The notes beneath the pieces were generated by a model that saw only the letters and a list, made by a program, of their open reading frames with translations, searched no databases and was not told the origin of the DNA. Positions 18,207 through 24,863 of a stretch of 30,031 bases of DNA are shown piece by piece. How positions within the stretch are numbered: the first letter of the stretch is position 1; the number at the start of each line of letters is the position of its first letter. A program made the translations under genes and the position numbers. This DNA comes from a virus: the IMG/VR virus record IMGVR_UViG_3300009001_002103, positions 1 to 30,031 of that record; one strand, written 5' to 3'.

Positions 18207-18442
18207 TGCACCCGTTGATTAACGATGCTAACCAATTATCCGAGTCTGAGTTGGAAGAAAAAATCTTTAAACTTAACAGAGTTTATCATATTACTTCTAA
18301 CGAACAGACTAGACATCAAATTATTCTTGCTCTTGACACATATAAAATTGCTTTAGAAGAAAAACGACAAGAACAAAAAAAATTACAGCAAGAACAAAAT
18401 CAAGGCAATTCTGATCTTGACAATCTTATAAATGTATCGTAA
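18206..18442 (+). CDS. Small coiled-coil protein conserved in T4-like marine phages
   Basis: This 78-residue hydrophilic protein starts at an ATG overlapping the previous stop by one base (TAATG). The first 25 residues include the heptad-friendly ELEEKIFKLNRVYHI. A second helix, EQTRHQIILALDTYKIALEE, runs into a Lys/Gln/Glu-rich tail (KRQEQKKLQQEQNQ). I recall short proteins of this type (MHPL...L-x3-ELEEKI) in T4-like cyanophages beside structural genes, without a known function. Translational coupling to the tail protein upstream suggests joint production. An assembly helper or minor structural role is a guess. Confidence 0.7.
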   Translation: MHPLINDANQLSESELEEKIFKLNRVYHITSNEQTRHQIILALDTYKIALEEKRQEQKKLQQEQNQGNSDLDNLINVS

Positions 18443-18451
18443 AATACATAT

Positions 18452-18973
18452 ATGCTTATGAAAACTGACGAACTAGGTATACCAAGATTCTCTAATCGTG
18501 ATCTTATCGATATGATTTATTCTGGCCAAACAGATAAAATTCATGTGGTTTTGTGTGAACCTACTGATGAAATAGAAAAATTCAATAGTGCAATGGAAGA
18601 ACAAGGTATGGGTCCATTGCAGAAATATATTCCACTAGATGTAGATCAAAAGACTTTTGACGGTGTATGTCAAGGTGAATGGTTTATGCCTGAAGAATAT
18701 AAGAACATGGACATATATTCATGGGTAGAACAAAGATGTCAAACACACAAAGAAGTTGATAGAATTGATGAAGAATTTATTGCGTATGAAGAAAAAGGTT
18801 TATTAGACTTATTACGCTATATGGTATATCTTGTAGACTTTATGCGTGAGAATGACATTGTATGGGGTGTAGGCAGAGGATCAAGTGTAGCAAGTTATGT
18901 ATTATACATAATAGGTGTACATAAAATAAATTCAATCCAGTTTGACCTGGATTGGCGAGAGTTTTTACGATAA
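18452..18973 (+). CDS. DnaE-like fragment: region of DNA polymerase III alpha ending before the catalytic aspartates
   Basis: In this 173-residue protein the last 70 residues align by eye with the end of the PHP-to-palm region of bacterial DnaE. MVYLVDFMRENDIVWGVGRG (124-143) followed by SSVASYVLYIIGVHKINSIQ and FDLDWREFL corresponds to the family pattern DF-x6-I-x-G-x-GRGS-x2-S-x3-Y-x2-GI-x2-(I/L)-P-x3-DL-x3-FL. In DnaE the catalytic PDxDxD motif follows directly after that FL. Here the frame stops one residue later, so the protein cannot polymerise. The N-terminal 100 residues are unlike anything I recognise. A second ATG at 18458 is an alternative start. The stop codon lies inside the late promoter of the next gene. 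It may be a domesticated DNA-binding or regulatory piece; I believe related short proteins exist in other marine T4-like phages. Confidence 0.65.
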   Translation: MLMKTDELGIPRFSNRDLIDMIYSGQTDKIHVVLCEPTDEIEKFNSAMEEQGMGPLQKYIPLDVDQKTFDGVCQGEWFMPEEYKNMDIYSWVEQRCQTHKEVDRIDEEFIAYEEKGLLDLLRYMVYLVDFMRENDIVWGVGRGSSVASYVLYIIGVHKINSIQFDLDWREFLR

Positions 18974-18976
18974 ATA
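18968..18976 (+). promoter_or_regulatory. Late promoter CGATAAATA overlapping the end of the DnaE-like gene
   Basis: CGATAAATA supplies the last codon (CGA) and stop (TAA, 18971-18973) of the upstream gene and ends 27 bases before the ATG at 19004. A TAGGAGAAGG ribosome site follows in the leader. Confidence 0.6.
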
Positions 18977-19003
18977 TATACGTATATAATAGGAGAAGGC
19001 AAA

Positions 19004-19411
19004 ATGGCCAAAGGTAGAAAAACATATAGAAGCATGCGAGGTAAAGCCGTTGACATGGATCTATTAATGAAAAAGAATGAACTAACTCCGGCTGTTGGTA
19101 ATGCAAAAGTAAACGCCCGAGGTGATCGTTTGGGACCAGGCGGACAAATTGTAAAAAAGCGTGAAGATCTAATTAAAGAATATTACGATCAGGTTGGATC
19201 AGTAAAACAATCTAGTGGCAAGCCAGCACCTACGCCAACAGAAGAAGTTCAAGAATCAGTAGTTGAAGAGAAACCAGCTAAAAAAACTACAAAAAAAGTA
19301 GAACCAAAAGTTGAGTTAACTACTGAAGAACAAGAAATGTTCGATGAAGCTGAAGCACAAGATGAATGGATAGAAGACGCAGACGGAAATTTTGTAAGAA
19401 AAGGTGAATAA
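19004..19411 (+). CDS. Conserved T4-like phage protein with basic start and acidic tail
   Basis: In this 135-residue protein the N-terminal 60 residues are basic (MAKGRKTYRSMRGKAVDMDL) and include GNAKVNARGDRLGPGG, a stretch I recall from conserved hypothetical proteins of T4-like cyanophages. The middle is a Pro/Glu/Lys-rich linker with KKTTKK. The last 35 residues are acidic (TTEEQEMFDEAEAQDEWIED). It has a strong ribosome site and its own late-type promoter, and its stop overlaps the start of the co-chaperonin gene by one base. This pairing could mean a role in capsid or scaffold assembly, but that is inference. No catalytic motif is seen. Confidence 0.7.
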   Translation: MAKGRKTYRSMRGKAVDMDLLMKKNELTPAVGNAKVNARGDRLGPGGQIVKKREDLIKEYYDQVGSVKQSSGKPAPTPTEEVQESVVEEKPAKKTTKKVEPKVELTTEEQEMFDEAEAQDEWIEDADGNFVRKGE

Positions 19412-19815
19412 TGTCTCAAAACATTAATAGTATTAAAGGAACTCCAAAAGCAATTGGTGATAGAGTTTTAGTAACTGATATGTATTTTGGTGAGCAAACT
19501 ACTAAGGGTGGAATAATTTTAGGCAACGATGACGGTAAAACTAGAGGAATTTATCCACGTTGGGCAAAAATATATTCTAAAGGACCTAGAAATAGAGATC
19601 CTTATGAAGTTGGAGAATGGATTCTTATAGAACACGGTCGCTGGACACGTAGTATTAAATTAGAAACAGAAGAAGGTGAAATAGAAATACGTATGGTAGA
19701 AACTGAAAGTATTTTAGCATACTCGGATGAAAAACCCGAAAGTGTTCAAATTGGCGCAGAATATAGTGACGGTGAACATGCAACTATAGATCCTTCAGCT
19801 TTTGTGAGTCAGTAA
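19411..19815 (+). CDS. groES: GroES/Cpn10-like co-chaperonin (functional counterpart of T4 gp31)
   Basis: Over residues 10-100 of this 134-residue protein the Cpn10 pattern is visible: PKAIGDRVLVTDMYFGEQTT followed by KGGIIL, with the mobile loop then SKGPRNRDPYEVGEWIL and a C-terminal strand MVETESILAY. The KGGIIL hydrophobic tripeptide corresponds to the GroEL-contacting part of the GroES mobile loop. Co-chaperonins cap GroEL in the cytoplasm; T4 gp31 replaces host GroES so that the large major capsid protein can fold. The protein is longer than host GroES (about 95) owing to an insertion around residues 35-55 and a 25-residue acidic C-terminal extension. It overlaps both neighbours by one base and is likely transcribed from the late promoter at 18968. 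Confidence 0.82.
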   Translation: MSQNINSIKGTPKAIGDRVLVTDMYFGEQTTKGGIILGNDDGKTRGIYPRWAKIYSKGPRNRDPYEVGEWILIEHGRWTRSIKLETEEGEIEIRMVETESILAYSDEKPESVQIGAEYSDGEHATIDPSAFVSQ

Positions 19816-20165
19816 TGAATCCATTTAAAGATATTGACACGTTTCAAACAGCGTGTGATCAAGAGCCATCAGAAGCAAACTATAAAATGTATCTTGATTT
19901 GATCCGTGAAGAAACAGATGAACTAGAAGAAGCTATCCTAGATAACGACAAAGTAGAACAGTTAGACGCACTAGTAGATATTCTTGTTGTTACCATGGGT
20001 GCTATTCGTGCCGCAGGTTGGGACGGGGAAGGTGCATGGAAAGAAGTAATGGACACAAACTTTGCAAAGATCGATCCAGACACAGGCAAGGTACGCAAAC
20101 GTGAAGATGGCAAAGTTCTAAAGCCAGAAGGCTGGCAACCCCCTAAGTTAGATAAATTTATATAA
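19815..20165 (+). CDS. mazG: MazG-like nucleotide pyrophosphohydrolase
   Basis: This 116-residue all-alpha NTP-pyrophosphatase-type protein has the metal-binding signature Glu32-Glu33-x2-Glu36, followed by Glu48-x2-Asp51 and Asp55 on the next helix (EETDELEEAI and EQLDALVDILVV). The family hydrolyses NTPs or dNTPs to NMP and pyrophosphate. Phage MazG proteins are widespread in marine T4-like and T7-like phages and have been proposed to act on (d)NTP pools or on host stress signals. The C-terminal 40 residues (FAKIDPDTGKVRKREDGKVL) match the usual single-domain phage/HisE-like form. Its ATG overlaps the groES stop by one base (TAATG). It is the last gene before the promoter/hairpin element and so ends the late-reading unit. 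Confidence 0.85.
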   Translation: MNPFKDIDTFQTACDQEPSEANYKMYLDLIREETDELEEAILDNDKVEQLDALVDILVVTMGAIRAAGWDGEGAWKEVMDTNFAKIDPDTGKVRKREDGKVLKPEGWQPPKLDKFI

Positions 20166-20172
20166 AAACTAC

Positions 20173-20201
20173 TTGACTCCTTAGCATTTATACGTTATAA
20201 T
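20173..20201 (+). promoter_or_regulatory. Sigma-70-type promoter (TTGACT-17-TATAAT)
   Basis: TTGACT at 20173-20178 and TATAAT at 20196-20201 are separated by exactly 17 bases. This is the best match to a bacterial housekeeping promoter that I found in the window. Transcription would begin near 20208. It is placed to drive the packed operon from 20225 to 26283 and suggests early expression by host RNA polymerase. Confidence 0.75.
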
Positions 20202-20220
20202 ATGTATAAAGCTAAGGAGT
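20176..20220 (+). promoter_or_regulatory. Long inverted repeat overlapping promoter and ribosome binding site
   Basis: ACTCCTTAGC (20176-20185) pairs with GCTAAGGAGT (20211-20220), and TTTATAC (20187-20193) with GTATAAA (20204-20210). That gives 17 Watson-Crick pairs with a single unpaired A (20186) and a 10-base loop holding the -10 box. The right arm contains AAGGAG (20214-20219), the ribosome binding site of the ATG at 20225, five bases away. It is followed by TTT, so in read-through RNA it could also terminate. A transcript begun at the embedded promoter would lack the left arm and expose the site. Confidence 0.75.
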
Positions 20221-20224
20221 TTTC

Positions 20225-20386
20225 ATGAAAATTACACCACAAACAGCAGGCGTAGGTACAACAGGACTTACAGGCATTGCATTAATGGCACTACATATCA
20301 CAGGATTCTTAACAGGATGGGCATGGCCTATTCTTTATGTATTCCTTATCATCTCAGGCATTGGACAAGAAAATAGGAAGGGCTAA
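20225..20386 (+). CDS. 53-residue membrane peptide, first gene of the early-type operon
   Basis: The ATG is preceded at optimal distance by AAGGAG. The peptide has two hydrophobic stretches, roughly residues 12-30 (TGLTGIALMALHITGFL) and 34-47 (WPILYVFLIISGIG), joined by GW(A)W. A charged end, QENRKG, follows. This looks like a small two-helix inner-membrane hairpin. No family is recognised. Placement directly behind the strongest promoter suggests abundant early production, as for small T4-type host-takeover or superinfection-exclusion proteins, but that is inference. A holin is less likely because the lysis genes are 8 kb away. The next gene starts two bases after the stop. Confidence 0.7.
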   Translation: MKITPQTAGVGTTGLTGIALMALHITGFLTGWAWPILYVFLIISGIGQENRKG

Positions 20387-20388
20387 CT

Positions 20389-20913
20389 ATGGCTACTCAC
20401 GGAATGATCGATTTAGAAACGCTGCATACTACACCTAAAGCAAGCGTTTTAACAGTAGGTGGTGTAAAATTTAATCCTTACGACAACTCTGAACCTCATA
20501 GTGAGTTTTATTTTAAATTAGAATTTGACAGTCAAGATAGAGATGTTAGCGAAGACACACTTGCTTGGTGGAGTAACCAAGATCCAAAAGCGCAAGAAGA
20601 AGCATTTGGAGAAGACGACAGAACACCCGTAATAGACTTTTTATATACATTGCCTAAATGGATAAATGGTGTTGATGTACTTTGGGGTCACGGTTATGGA
20701 TTTGATATTACTATTCTTGAAGACATGCTTAGACAAAACAAGAAAAATATTCCTTGGAACTTTTGGCAAGTACGAGATAGCCGCACACTTTTTAGCATGT
20801 GCAAAAGTGACCCTAGAAAAGGTATACAAAAAGATTTACACAACGCATTAGCTGATGCATACTTCCAAGCAAAAGGTGTGCAAATGGCCTATAAAGAATT
20901 AGGGTTATCTTAA
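20389..20913 (+). CDS. dexA: DEDDh 3'-5' exonuclease (DexA-like)
   Basis: The 174-residue protein has a complete DEDDh exonuclease set: Asp8 and Glu10 (MIDLETL, motif Exo I), Asp106 (GHGYGFDITIL, Exo II), and His151 with Asp156 (HNALADAYFQ, Exo III). The RNase H-like fold would bind two metal ions and remove nucleotides from 3' ends. The short single-domain form resembles T4 DexA and the related Rv2179c-type exoribonucleases. In T4 DexA degrades single-stranded DNA. It lies directly downstream of the membrane peptide and overlaps the next start by one base, inside an operon that also encodes the clamp loader subunit. The substrate, DNA or RNA, is not decided by sequence. Confidence 0.82.
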   Translation: MATHGMIDLETLHTTPKASVLTVGGVKFNPYDNSEPHSEFYFKLEFDSQDRDVSEDTLAWWSNQDPKAQEEAFGEDDRTPVIDFLYTLPKWINGVDVLWGHGYGFDITILEDMLRQNKKNIPWNFWQVRDSRTLFSMCKSDPRKGIQKDLHNALADAYFQAKGVQMAYKELGLS

Positions 20914-21794
20914 TGCAAAAACTTGATCACCAATTTAATGTTCAACTAGAACATAACAATCCTGTCTTTGAAGCAGTTGTAGGTAGTTACTTAACTGAAA
21001 CAAACAAAGAAAATAGTGATCGAGACAGTATACTTTTTTATTCACACAAAGTACAGATTAATCCTTTCTTCGCTTTTCCTAATAATGACGAAGTATTATC
21101 AATAACTTATGATAAAGGATTAATGCAAGAGCAAGCATCAGCAATACTTGCTAATTATGCTGCAATGCTACTTCGTCCTAAGTATTTAAAACAAAATGAA
21201 TTTTCACATGCTATTAAACATCTAGCAGCAATTAAGTTTGACAAAATTAGTATCACAAATCAAGAATTATTTTCTAAGTATTATGATTTTATTTGTGTTC
21301 CTGGCAATGGATTAAACTTTTGGCAGCAGGCACGGTTGTCTTATGAAAATTTTTGGAATTGTATTCCTAGTGTAGAATGCAATTGGAGTCAAAAATTTGA
21401 AGGTAGTAGCCAAGAACATGTCGACAAGAAAAATAATTGGAGTATGTATAATGATTACTATCCAACTGTTGACAGTAAGGTAGGCTATGATATAAATTAT
21501 GTTGTTTGGTTGCTAACAGATATGATTCTTATTAAACACATATTGTTTAATGATCATATCATTGATAAAGAAGAAGTTAATACTATAATGCGAATTAAAA
21601 ACAAAGATGTAAGTTGGGATGAAATTAAAACTATAAAAATTCAACTATGGAAAAATGCTCGTAAGGGATTAGAAAGTCCTATGTCTTCTTACCTGCTAGG
21701 TAGAGGAATGAGCTTACAAGAAGCACAACAAAAAAACCTTTTTGGACTACAAGGATTTTTGAACACTGTAAATAGTTTTGAGGAAAGCAAATGA
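20913..21794 (+). CDS. Unknown 293-residue protein between DexA and gp44
   Basis: I do not recognise this family. The protein is soluble-looking, rich in aromatic residues (FWQQARLSYENFWNCIPSVE) and probably largely helical in its second half. It has no Walker motif, no CxxC pair and no signal peptide. The C-terminus is LWKNARKGLESPMSSYLLGR followed by GMSLQEAQQKNLFGLQ. It overlaps dexA by one base and gp44 by four (ATGA), so translation is probably coupled to replication genes. The T4 small clamp-loader subunit gp62 is not obvious elsewhere in the window; this gene is in the wrong order (before gp44) and too long (T4 gp62 is about 187 residues), so I do not assign that role. Confidence 0.75.
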   Translation: MQKLDHQFNVQLEHNNPVFEAVVGSYLTETNKENSDRDSILFYSHKVQINPFFAFPNNDEVLSITYDKGLMQEQASAILANYAAMLLRPKYLKQNEFSHAIKHLAAIKFDKISITNQELFSKYYDFICVPGNGLNFWQQARLSYENFWNCIPSVECNWSQKFEGSSQEHVDKKNNWSMYNDYYPTVDSKVGYDINYVVWLLTDMILIKHILFNDHIIDKEEVNTIMRIKNKDVSWDEIKTIKIQLWKNARKGLESPMSSYLLGRGMSLQEAQQKNLFGLQGFLNTVNSFEESK

Positions 21795-22705
21795 AAGAAT
21801 TATGGGTAGAAAAGTATCGTCCTAAAACAGTAGATGGATATGTATTTAGAGATGAAGCACAAAAAAATCAAGTCAAAACATGGATCAAAGATAAAACTAT
21901 TCCGCACTTGCTTTTTAGTGGCAATGCTGGGATTGGTAAAACTACTCTTGCTAAGTTATTATTTAACGAGCTTGAAGTAAATGATCTAGACATTCTAGAG
22001 ATTAATGCATCGCGGACAAACTCAGTAGATGATGTGCGTGATAAAATTGTAAACTTTGTACAAATGATCCCATTTGGGGACTTTAAGGTTGTATTACTAG
22101 ATGAAGCAGATTACTTATCACCAAACGCTCAAGCAGCTCTCCGTGGGGTTATGGAGGAGTATCATACTACTGCTCGTTTCATTCTTACTTGTAACTATCC
22201 AAATCGTGTTATACCCGCTTTGCACAGTAGGTGTCAAGGTTTCCACATTGCTAAGATTGACCAAACTGAATTCACGGCTAGAGTTGCTGAAATTCTTATC
22301 AGCGAAGGTGTTACTCCTGATTTGGATACGCTTGATACATACGTAAAAGCAACATATCCAGACTTGCGTAAGTGTATCAACACTGTACAAATGAATTCAG
22401 TTGACGGTGTGTTGAACAAACCCAATGAAGGTGACACAGGCGAAAGCGACTGGAAACTTGATATGGTTGAGTTGTTTAAAGCAGGCAAAATTCAAGAAGC
22501 ACGTAAGCTACTATGTGGTGCTATTCGTCCAGAAGAAATGGAAGAAGTGTATCGTTGGTTGTACGACAACATTACACTGTTTGGTGAAGAAGAAAAACAA
22601 GACCAAGCAGTACTAACAATCAAACAAGGGATGGTTGATCACACACTAGTGGTTGACCCTGAGATTAACTTAGCGGCAACGCTTATTAGATTAGCGAGGT
22701 TATAG
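21791..22705 (+). CDS. 44: Sliding-clamp loader large subunit, gp44-like AAA+ ATPase
   Basis: This 304-residue clamp-loader ATPase opens with [15 protein letters not shown], typical of RFC/gp44 proteins. Walker A is GNAGIGKTT (residues 44-52), Walker B is VVLLDEAD (100-107), and the SRC motif carrying the trans-acting arginine finger is at 146-148. Sensor-type sequence [20 protein letters not shown] lies between. In T4, four gp44 and one gp62 load the gp45 clamp on primer ends. T4 gp44 is about 319 residues, so length fits. It overlaps the upstream unknown gene by four bases and the ferredoxin start by one. No gp62- or gp45-like gene adjoins, which differs from the T4 order 45-44-62. Confidence 0.92.
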   Translation: MKELWVEKYRPKTVDGYVFRDEAQKNQVKTWIKDKTIPHLLFSGNAGIGKTTLAKLLFNELEVNDLDILEINASRTNSVDDVRDKIVNFVQMIPFGDFKVVLLDEADYLSPNAQAALRGVMEEYHTTARFILTCNYPNRVIPALHSRCQGFHIAKIDQTEFTARVAEILISEGVTPDLDTLDTYVKATYPDLRKCINTVQMNSVDGVLNKPNEGDTGESDWKLDMVELFKAGKIQEARKLLCGAIRPEEMEEVYRWLYDNITLFGEEEKQDQAVLTIKQGMVDHTLVVDPEINLAATLIRLARL

Positions 22706-23052
22706 TGACATATCTAGTAACAGAAAATTGTATAAAATGTAAACATACAGACTGTGTTGAAGTCTGTCCTGTAGACTGTTTTTACGAAGGTGAAAATTTT
22801 TTAGTAATTAATCCAAACGAATGCATAGATTGCGGAGTATGTGTTCCAGAATGTCCGATTGATGCAATTGTAGCTGACCACGAGTTAGAAGAACCTGAGC
22901 GAATAAAATGGATCGAAATAAATGAAAAATATTCAGACATTTGGCCTGTAATTACAGAATCAAAAGGTTCACTACCAGATGCAGTTGATTGGGAAGATGT
23001 AGAAGGAAAACTAGAAATGTTGTCACCGGAACCCGGAGAAGGAGACTTATAA
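22705..23052 (+). CDS. fdxA: Seven-iron ferredoxin (FdxA / Azotobacter FdI type)
   Basis: The 115-residue protein starts with GTG overlapping the gp44 stop by one base. Cysteines at 9, 12, 17, 21, 25, 40, 43, 46 and 50 follow the pattern of 7Fe ferredoxins carrying one [3Fe-4S] and one [4Fe-4S] cluster: [17 protein letters not shown], then [13 protein letters not shown]. The early part is nearly the same as Azotobacter FdI as I remember it. The C-terminal extension typical of that family is also kept ([20 protein letters not shown] then EGKLEML). Such proteins carry low-potential electrons in the cytoplasm. It is not the plant-type [2Fe-2S] ferredoxin found in some cyanophages. It may feed reductases or replace a host ferredoxin; partner unknown. 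The phage IscA homologue could help to mature it. Confidence 0.9.
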   Translation: MTYLVTENCIKCKHTDCVEVCPVDCFYEGENFLVINPNECIDCGVCVPECPIDAIVADHELEEPERIKWIEINEKYSDIWPVITESKGSLPDAVDWEDVEGKLEMLSPEPGEGDL

Positions 23053-23541
23053 TTGATTAGAGCAATCTTAGCTTGTGATGACACAGGCGGCGTAAGCAAA
23101 GATGGTACACTACCGTGGCCTAACAATTCAACAGACTTAAAATGGTTTAAGGAAAATACAGCAGGACATATTGTTGTAATGGGGTCTACTACTTGGGACG
23201 ATCCCCATATGCCTCGTCCCTTACCAAATAGACAAAATGTACTTGTAACTACTCGTTCCAATGAATATACAGGCGCCCATGATTATATTAACGGTGATCT
23301 TAAACATCAAATAGGATTATACGCAGATAACAATCCAGGTTTAATTACTTGGATTATTGGTGGCCCGAACATTATCGAACAAACACTAGGCATTATTGAT
23401 GAATTTTATCTAAGCCGTATTCCAGGTGAATACGATTGTGATACTTTCTTACCTTTAGGAAAAATTGCTACATTGTTTGAACTAGACTGGGAAGAAAAAC
23501 ACCCAGAAGTAACATTTCAAATTTGGAAAAAACGTAAATGA
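23053..23541 (+). CDS. frd: Dihydrofolate reductase
   Basis: The 162-residue protein starts with TTG (23053) directly after the ferredoxin stop, supported by AGAAGGAGA upstream and by alignment of MIRAILACDDTGGVSKDGTL to family N-termini. The DHFR landmarks are LPWPNN, the active-site acid Asp28 (STDLKWFKENT), VVMGSTTWDD, RPLPNRQNVLVTT and WIIGGPNI, the last binding NADPH. The enzyme reduces dihydrofolate, which thymidylate synthase produces, to tetrahydrofolate. Its stop overlaps thyA by four bases (ATGA), matching the common phage DHFR-ThyA pair (T4 frd-td). The rare TTG start may limit its dose relative to ThyA. Confidence 0.9.
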   Translation: MIRAILACDDTGGVSKDGTLPWPNNSTDLKWFKENTAGHIVVMGSTTWDDPHMPRPLPNRQNVLVTTRSNEYTGAHDYINGDLKHQIGLYADNNPGLITWIIGGPNIIEQTLGIIDEFYLSRIPGEYDCDTFLPLGKIATLFELDWEEKHPEVTFQIWKKRK

Positions 23542-24404
23542 AACAATATCTTGACGCATTAGAACACATATTAGAAAACGGCAAGGATCGTAATGATAGA
23601 ACAGGTGTAGGAACACGTGGTGTTTTTGGCTATCAAATGCGTTTTGATTTGCGCAAAGGATTTCCTGCTGTTACAACTAAAAAACTTGCTTGGCGTAGTG
23701 TAGTAAGTGAACTACTTTGGATGCTAGAAGGATCTAGTGATGAACGCAGACTAGCAGAAATACATTATGGTAAGCCTAGAGAAGAACTTGTAGGTAAAAC
23801 TACTATTTGGACTGCTAACGCAGATGCACAAGGTAAAGATTTAGGATACATTAACGACGATACTACTAAAGACCTAGGTCCTGTATATGGTCATCAATGG
23901 CGCAAGTGGGATGCACAACTTGGTTTTGTTGATCAGATTGCAGAAGTACTAGAAAATATGTATTACAACCCAGAAAGTCGTAGACATATTGTAAGTGCTT
24001 GGAATGCAGATCGTGTAAATGTAATGGCTTTACCGCCTTGTCATACATTATTCCAATTTCATATACAAGACGGAGAACTAAGTTGTCAATTGTATCAACG
24101 TAGTGCAGATATGTTTTTAGGTGTTCCTTTTAATATTGCTAGTTACAGTCTACTTACTCACATGTTTGCACAACTATTAAATCTTAAGGTTGGTGATTTC
24201 GTATGGACAGGTGGTGATTGTCATATTTATCAAAATCATATGGAACAAGTTAAAGAGCAAATTACTAGACAACCTAGAGAATTACCAGAATTATTAATGC
24301 CCCAGTTTGCTAATTTAGAAGAATTAGTAAACACAAAACCTACTGATTATGAATTAATTAGATATGATCCTATGGATAGTATCAAAGCACCGATGGCGGT
24401 ATAA
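23538..24404 (+). CDS. thyA: Thymidylate synthase (ThyA)
   Basis: This 288-residue ThyA-family enzyme methylates dUMP to dTMP with methylene-tetrahydrofolate. The catalytic cysteine is Cys168 in LPPCHTLFQF. The substrate-binding sequence QLYQRSADMFLGVPFNIASY follows, and the N-terminal phosphate-binding DRTGVGTRG is present. HIYQNHMEQ near the C-terminus and the APMAV end, which closes the active site, are also typical. The length equals T4 Td (286) and there is no intron, unlike T4 td. It is coupled to DHFR by a four-base overlap. With dCMP deaminase at 25846 it forms a complete dCMP to dUMP to dTMP route. Confidence 0.95.
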   Translation: MKQYLDALEHILENGKDRNDRTGVGTRGVFGYQMRFDLRKGFPAVTTKKLAWRSVVSELLWMLEGSSDERRLAEIHYGKPREELVGKTTIWTANADAQGKDLGYINDDTTKDLGPVYGHQWRKWDAQLGFVDQIAEVLENMYYNPESRRHIVSAWNADRVNVMALPPCHTLFQFHIQDGELSCQLYQRSADMFLGVPFNIASYSLLTHMFAQLLNLKVGDFVWTGGDCHIYQNHMEQVKEQITRQPRELPELLMPQFANLEELVNTKPTDYELIRYDPMDSIKAPMAV

Positions 24405-24405
24405 T

Positions 24406-24624
24406 ATGTTTAATAATGACGAAGATTATGAACTACAAAAAGAAGCAAAAGAAGTTGCTCGTAAAACAATGCAAATGGATGATTGGGAACGTTATGTAGA
24501 AGGTGCAGCATTTAAAATTTTGAAACTTGAAAGAGAGGTACAGCGTCTCAAGTATAATTTTTATCTTGCAGCATTCTTACTTTTTGGTTTGCCTATTATA
24601 TTAGCAGTACTAGGCATTAGATGA
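24406..24624 (+). CDS. Small single-pass membrane protein
   Basis: I choose the ATG at 24406, one base after the thyA stop, rather than any in-frame start inside thyA, giving 72 residues. The first 45 residues are charged and helical (DEDYELQKEAKEVARKTMQM). One membrane segment follows near the C-terminus (NFYLAAFLLFGLPIILAVLG), ending in IR. The order suggests a C-terminally anchored protein with its bulk in the cytoplasm. No family recognised. It overlaps the next gene by four bases. A role bringing phage enzymes to the membrane is possible but unsupported. Confidence 0.7.
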   Translation: MFNNDEDYELQKEAKEVARKTMQMDDWERYVEGAAFKILKLEREVQRLKYNFYLAAFLLFGLPIILAVLGIR

Positions 24625-24863
24625 AACATATAAGTGCATACTTTGATCAAGTAGAAACTGCACATGAAAAGTTTGCGTGGTGGCCTGTACGCAGCAGTTT
24701 TAGTAAAAAGCTAATATGGTTTAAAAAATATGTGCTGCTTGAAATTACATATGACGATATGGGACGTCCTCCAATTAAAGGACGTAGCTGGAACTTAATA
24801 TATACTCAACACGAGTATCTTCTATATTTGTTAAAGAAAGGAAAAAATGGGGAGAATTACTGA
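24621..24863 (+). CDS. Unknown 80-residue basic aromatic protein
   Basis: The start overlaps the membrane-protein stop by four bases (ATGA). The protein is rich in aromatic and basic residues (HEKFAWWPVRSSFSKKLIWF) and has YDDMGRPPIKGRSWNLIYT in the middle. No membrane span, metal motif or known domain is seen. It overlaps the next gene by 17 bases. Gene packing supports it as real; function unknown. Confidence 0.65.
   Translation: MKHISAYFDQVETAHEKFAWWPVRSSFSKKLIWFKKYVLLEITYDDMGRPPIKGRSWNLIYTQHEYLLYLLKKGKNGENY

Noticed and set aside
20176-20223. Treating the long inverted repeat as only a terminator for mazG
   Set aside because: The T-run is short (four bases including the stem end), and the repeat contains a consensus promoter and the next gene's ribosome site, so a combined regulatory role explains more of the sequence.
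23538-24404. Group I intron in thyA, as in T4 td
   Set aside because: The frame is uninterrupted and of normal length with all motifs in place.
24364-24405. Upstream in-frame start for the small membrane protein inside thyA
   Set aside because: It would add 14 residues in thyA's coding end without a ribosome site; the ATG at 24406, one base after the thyA stop, fits the operon packing better.
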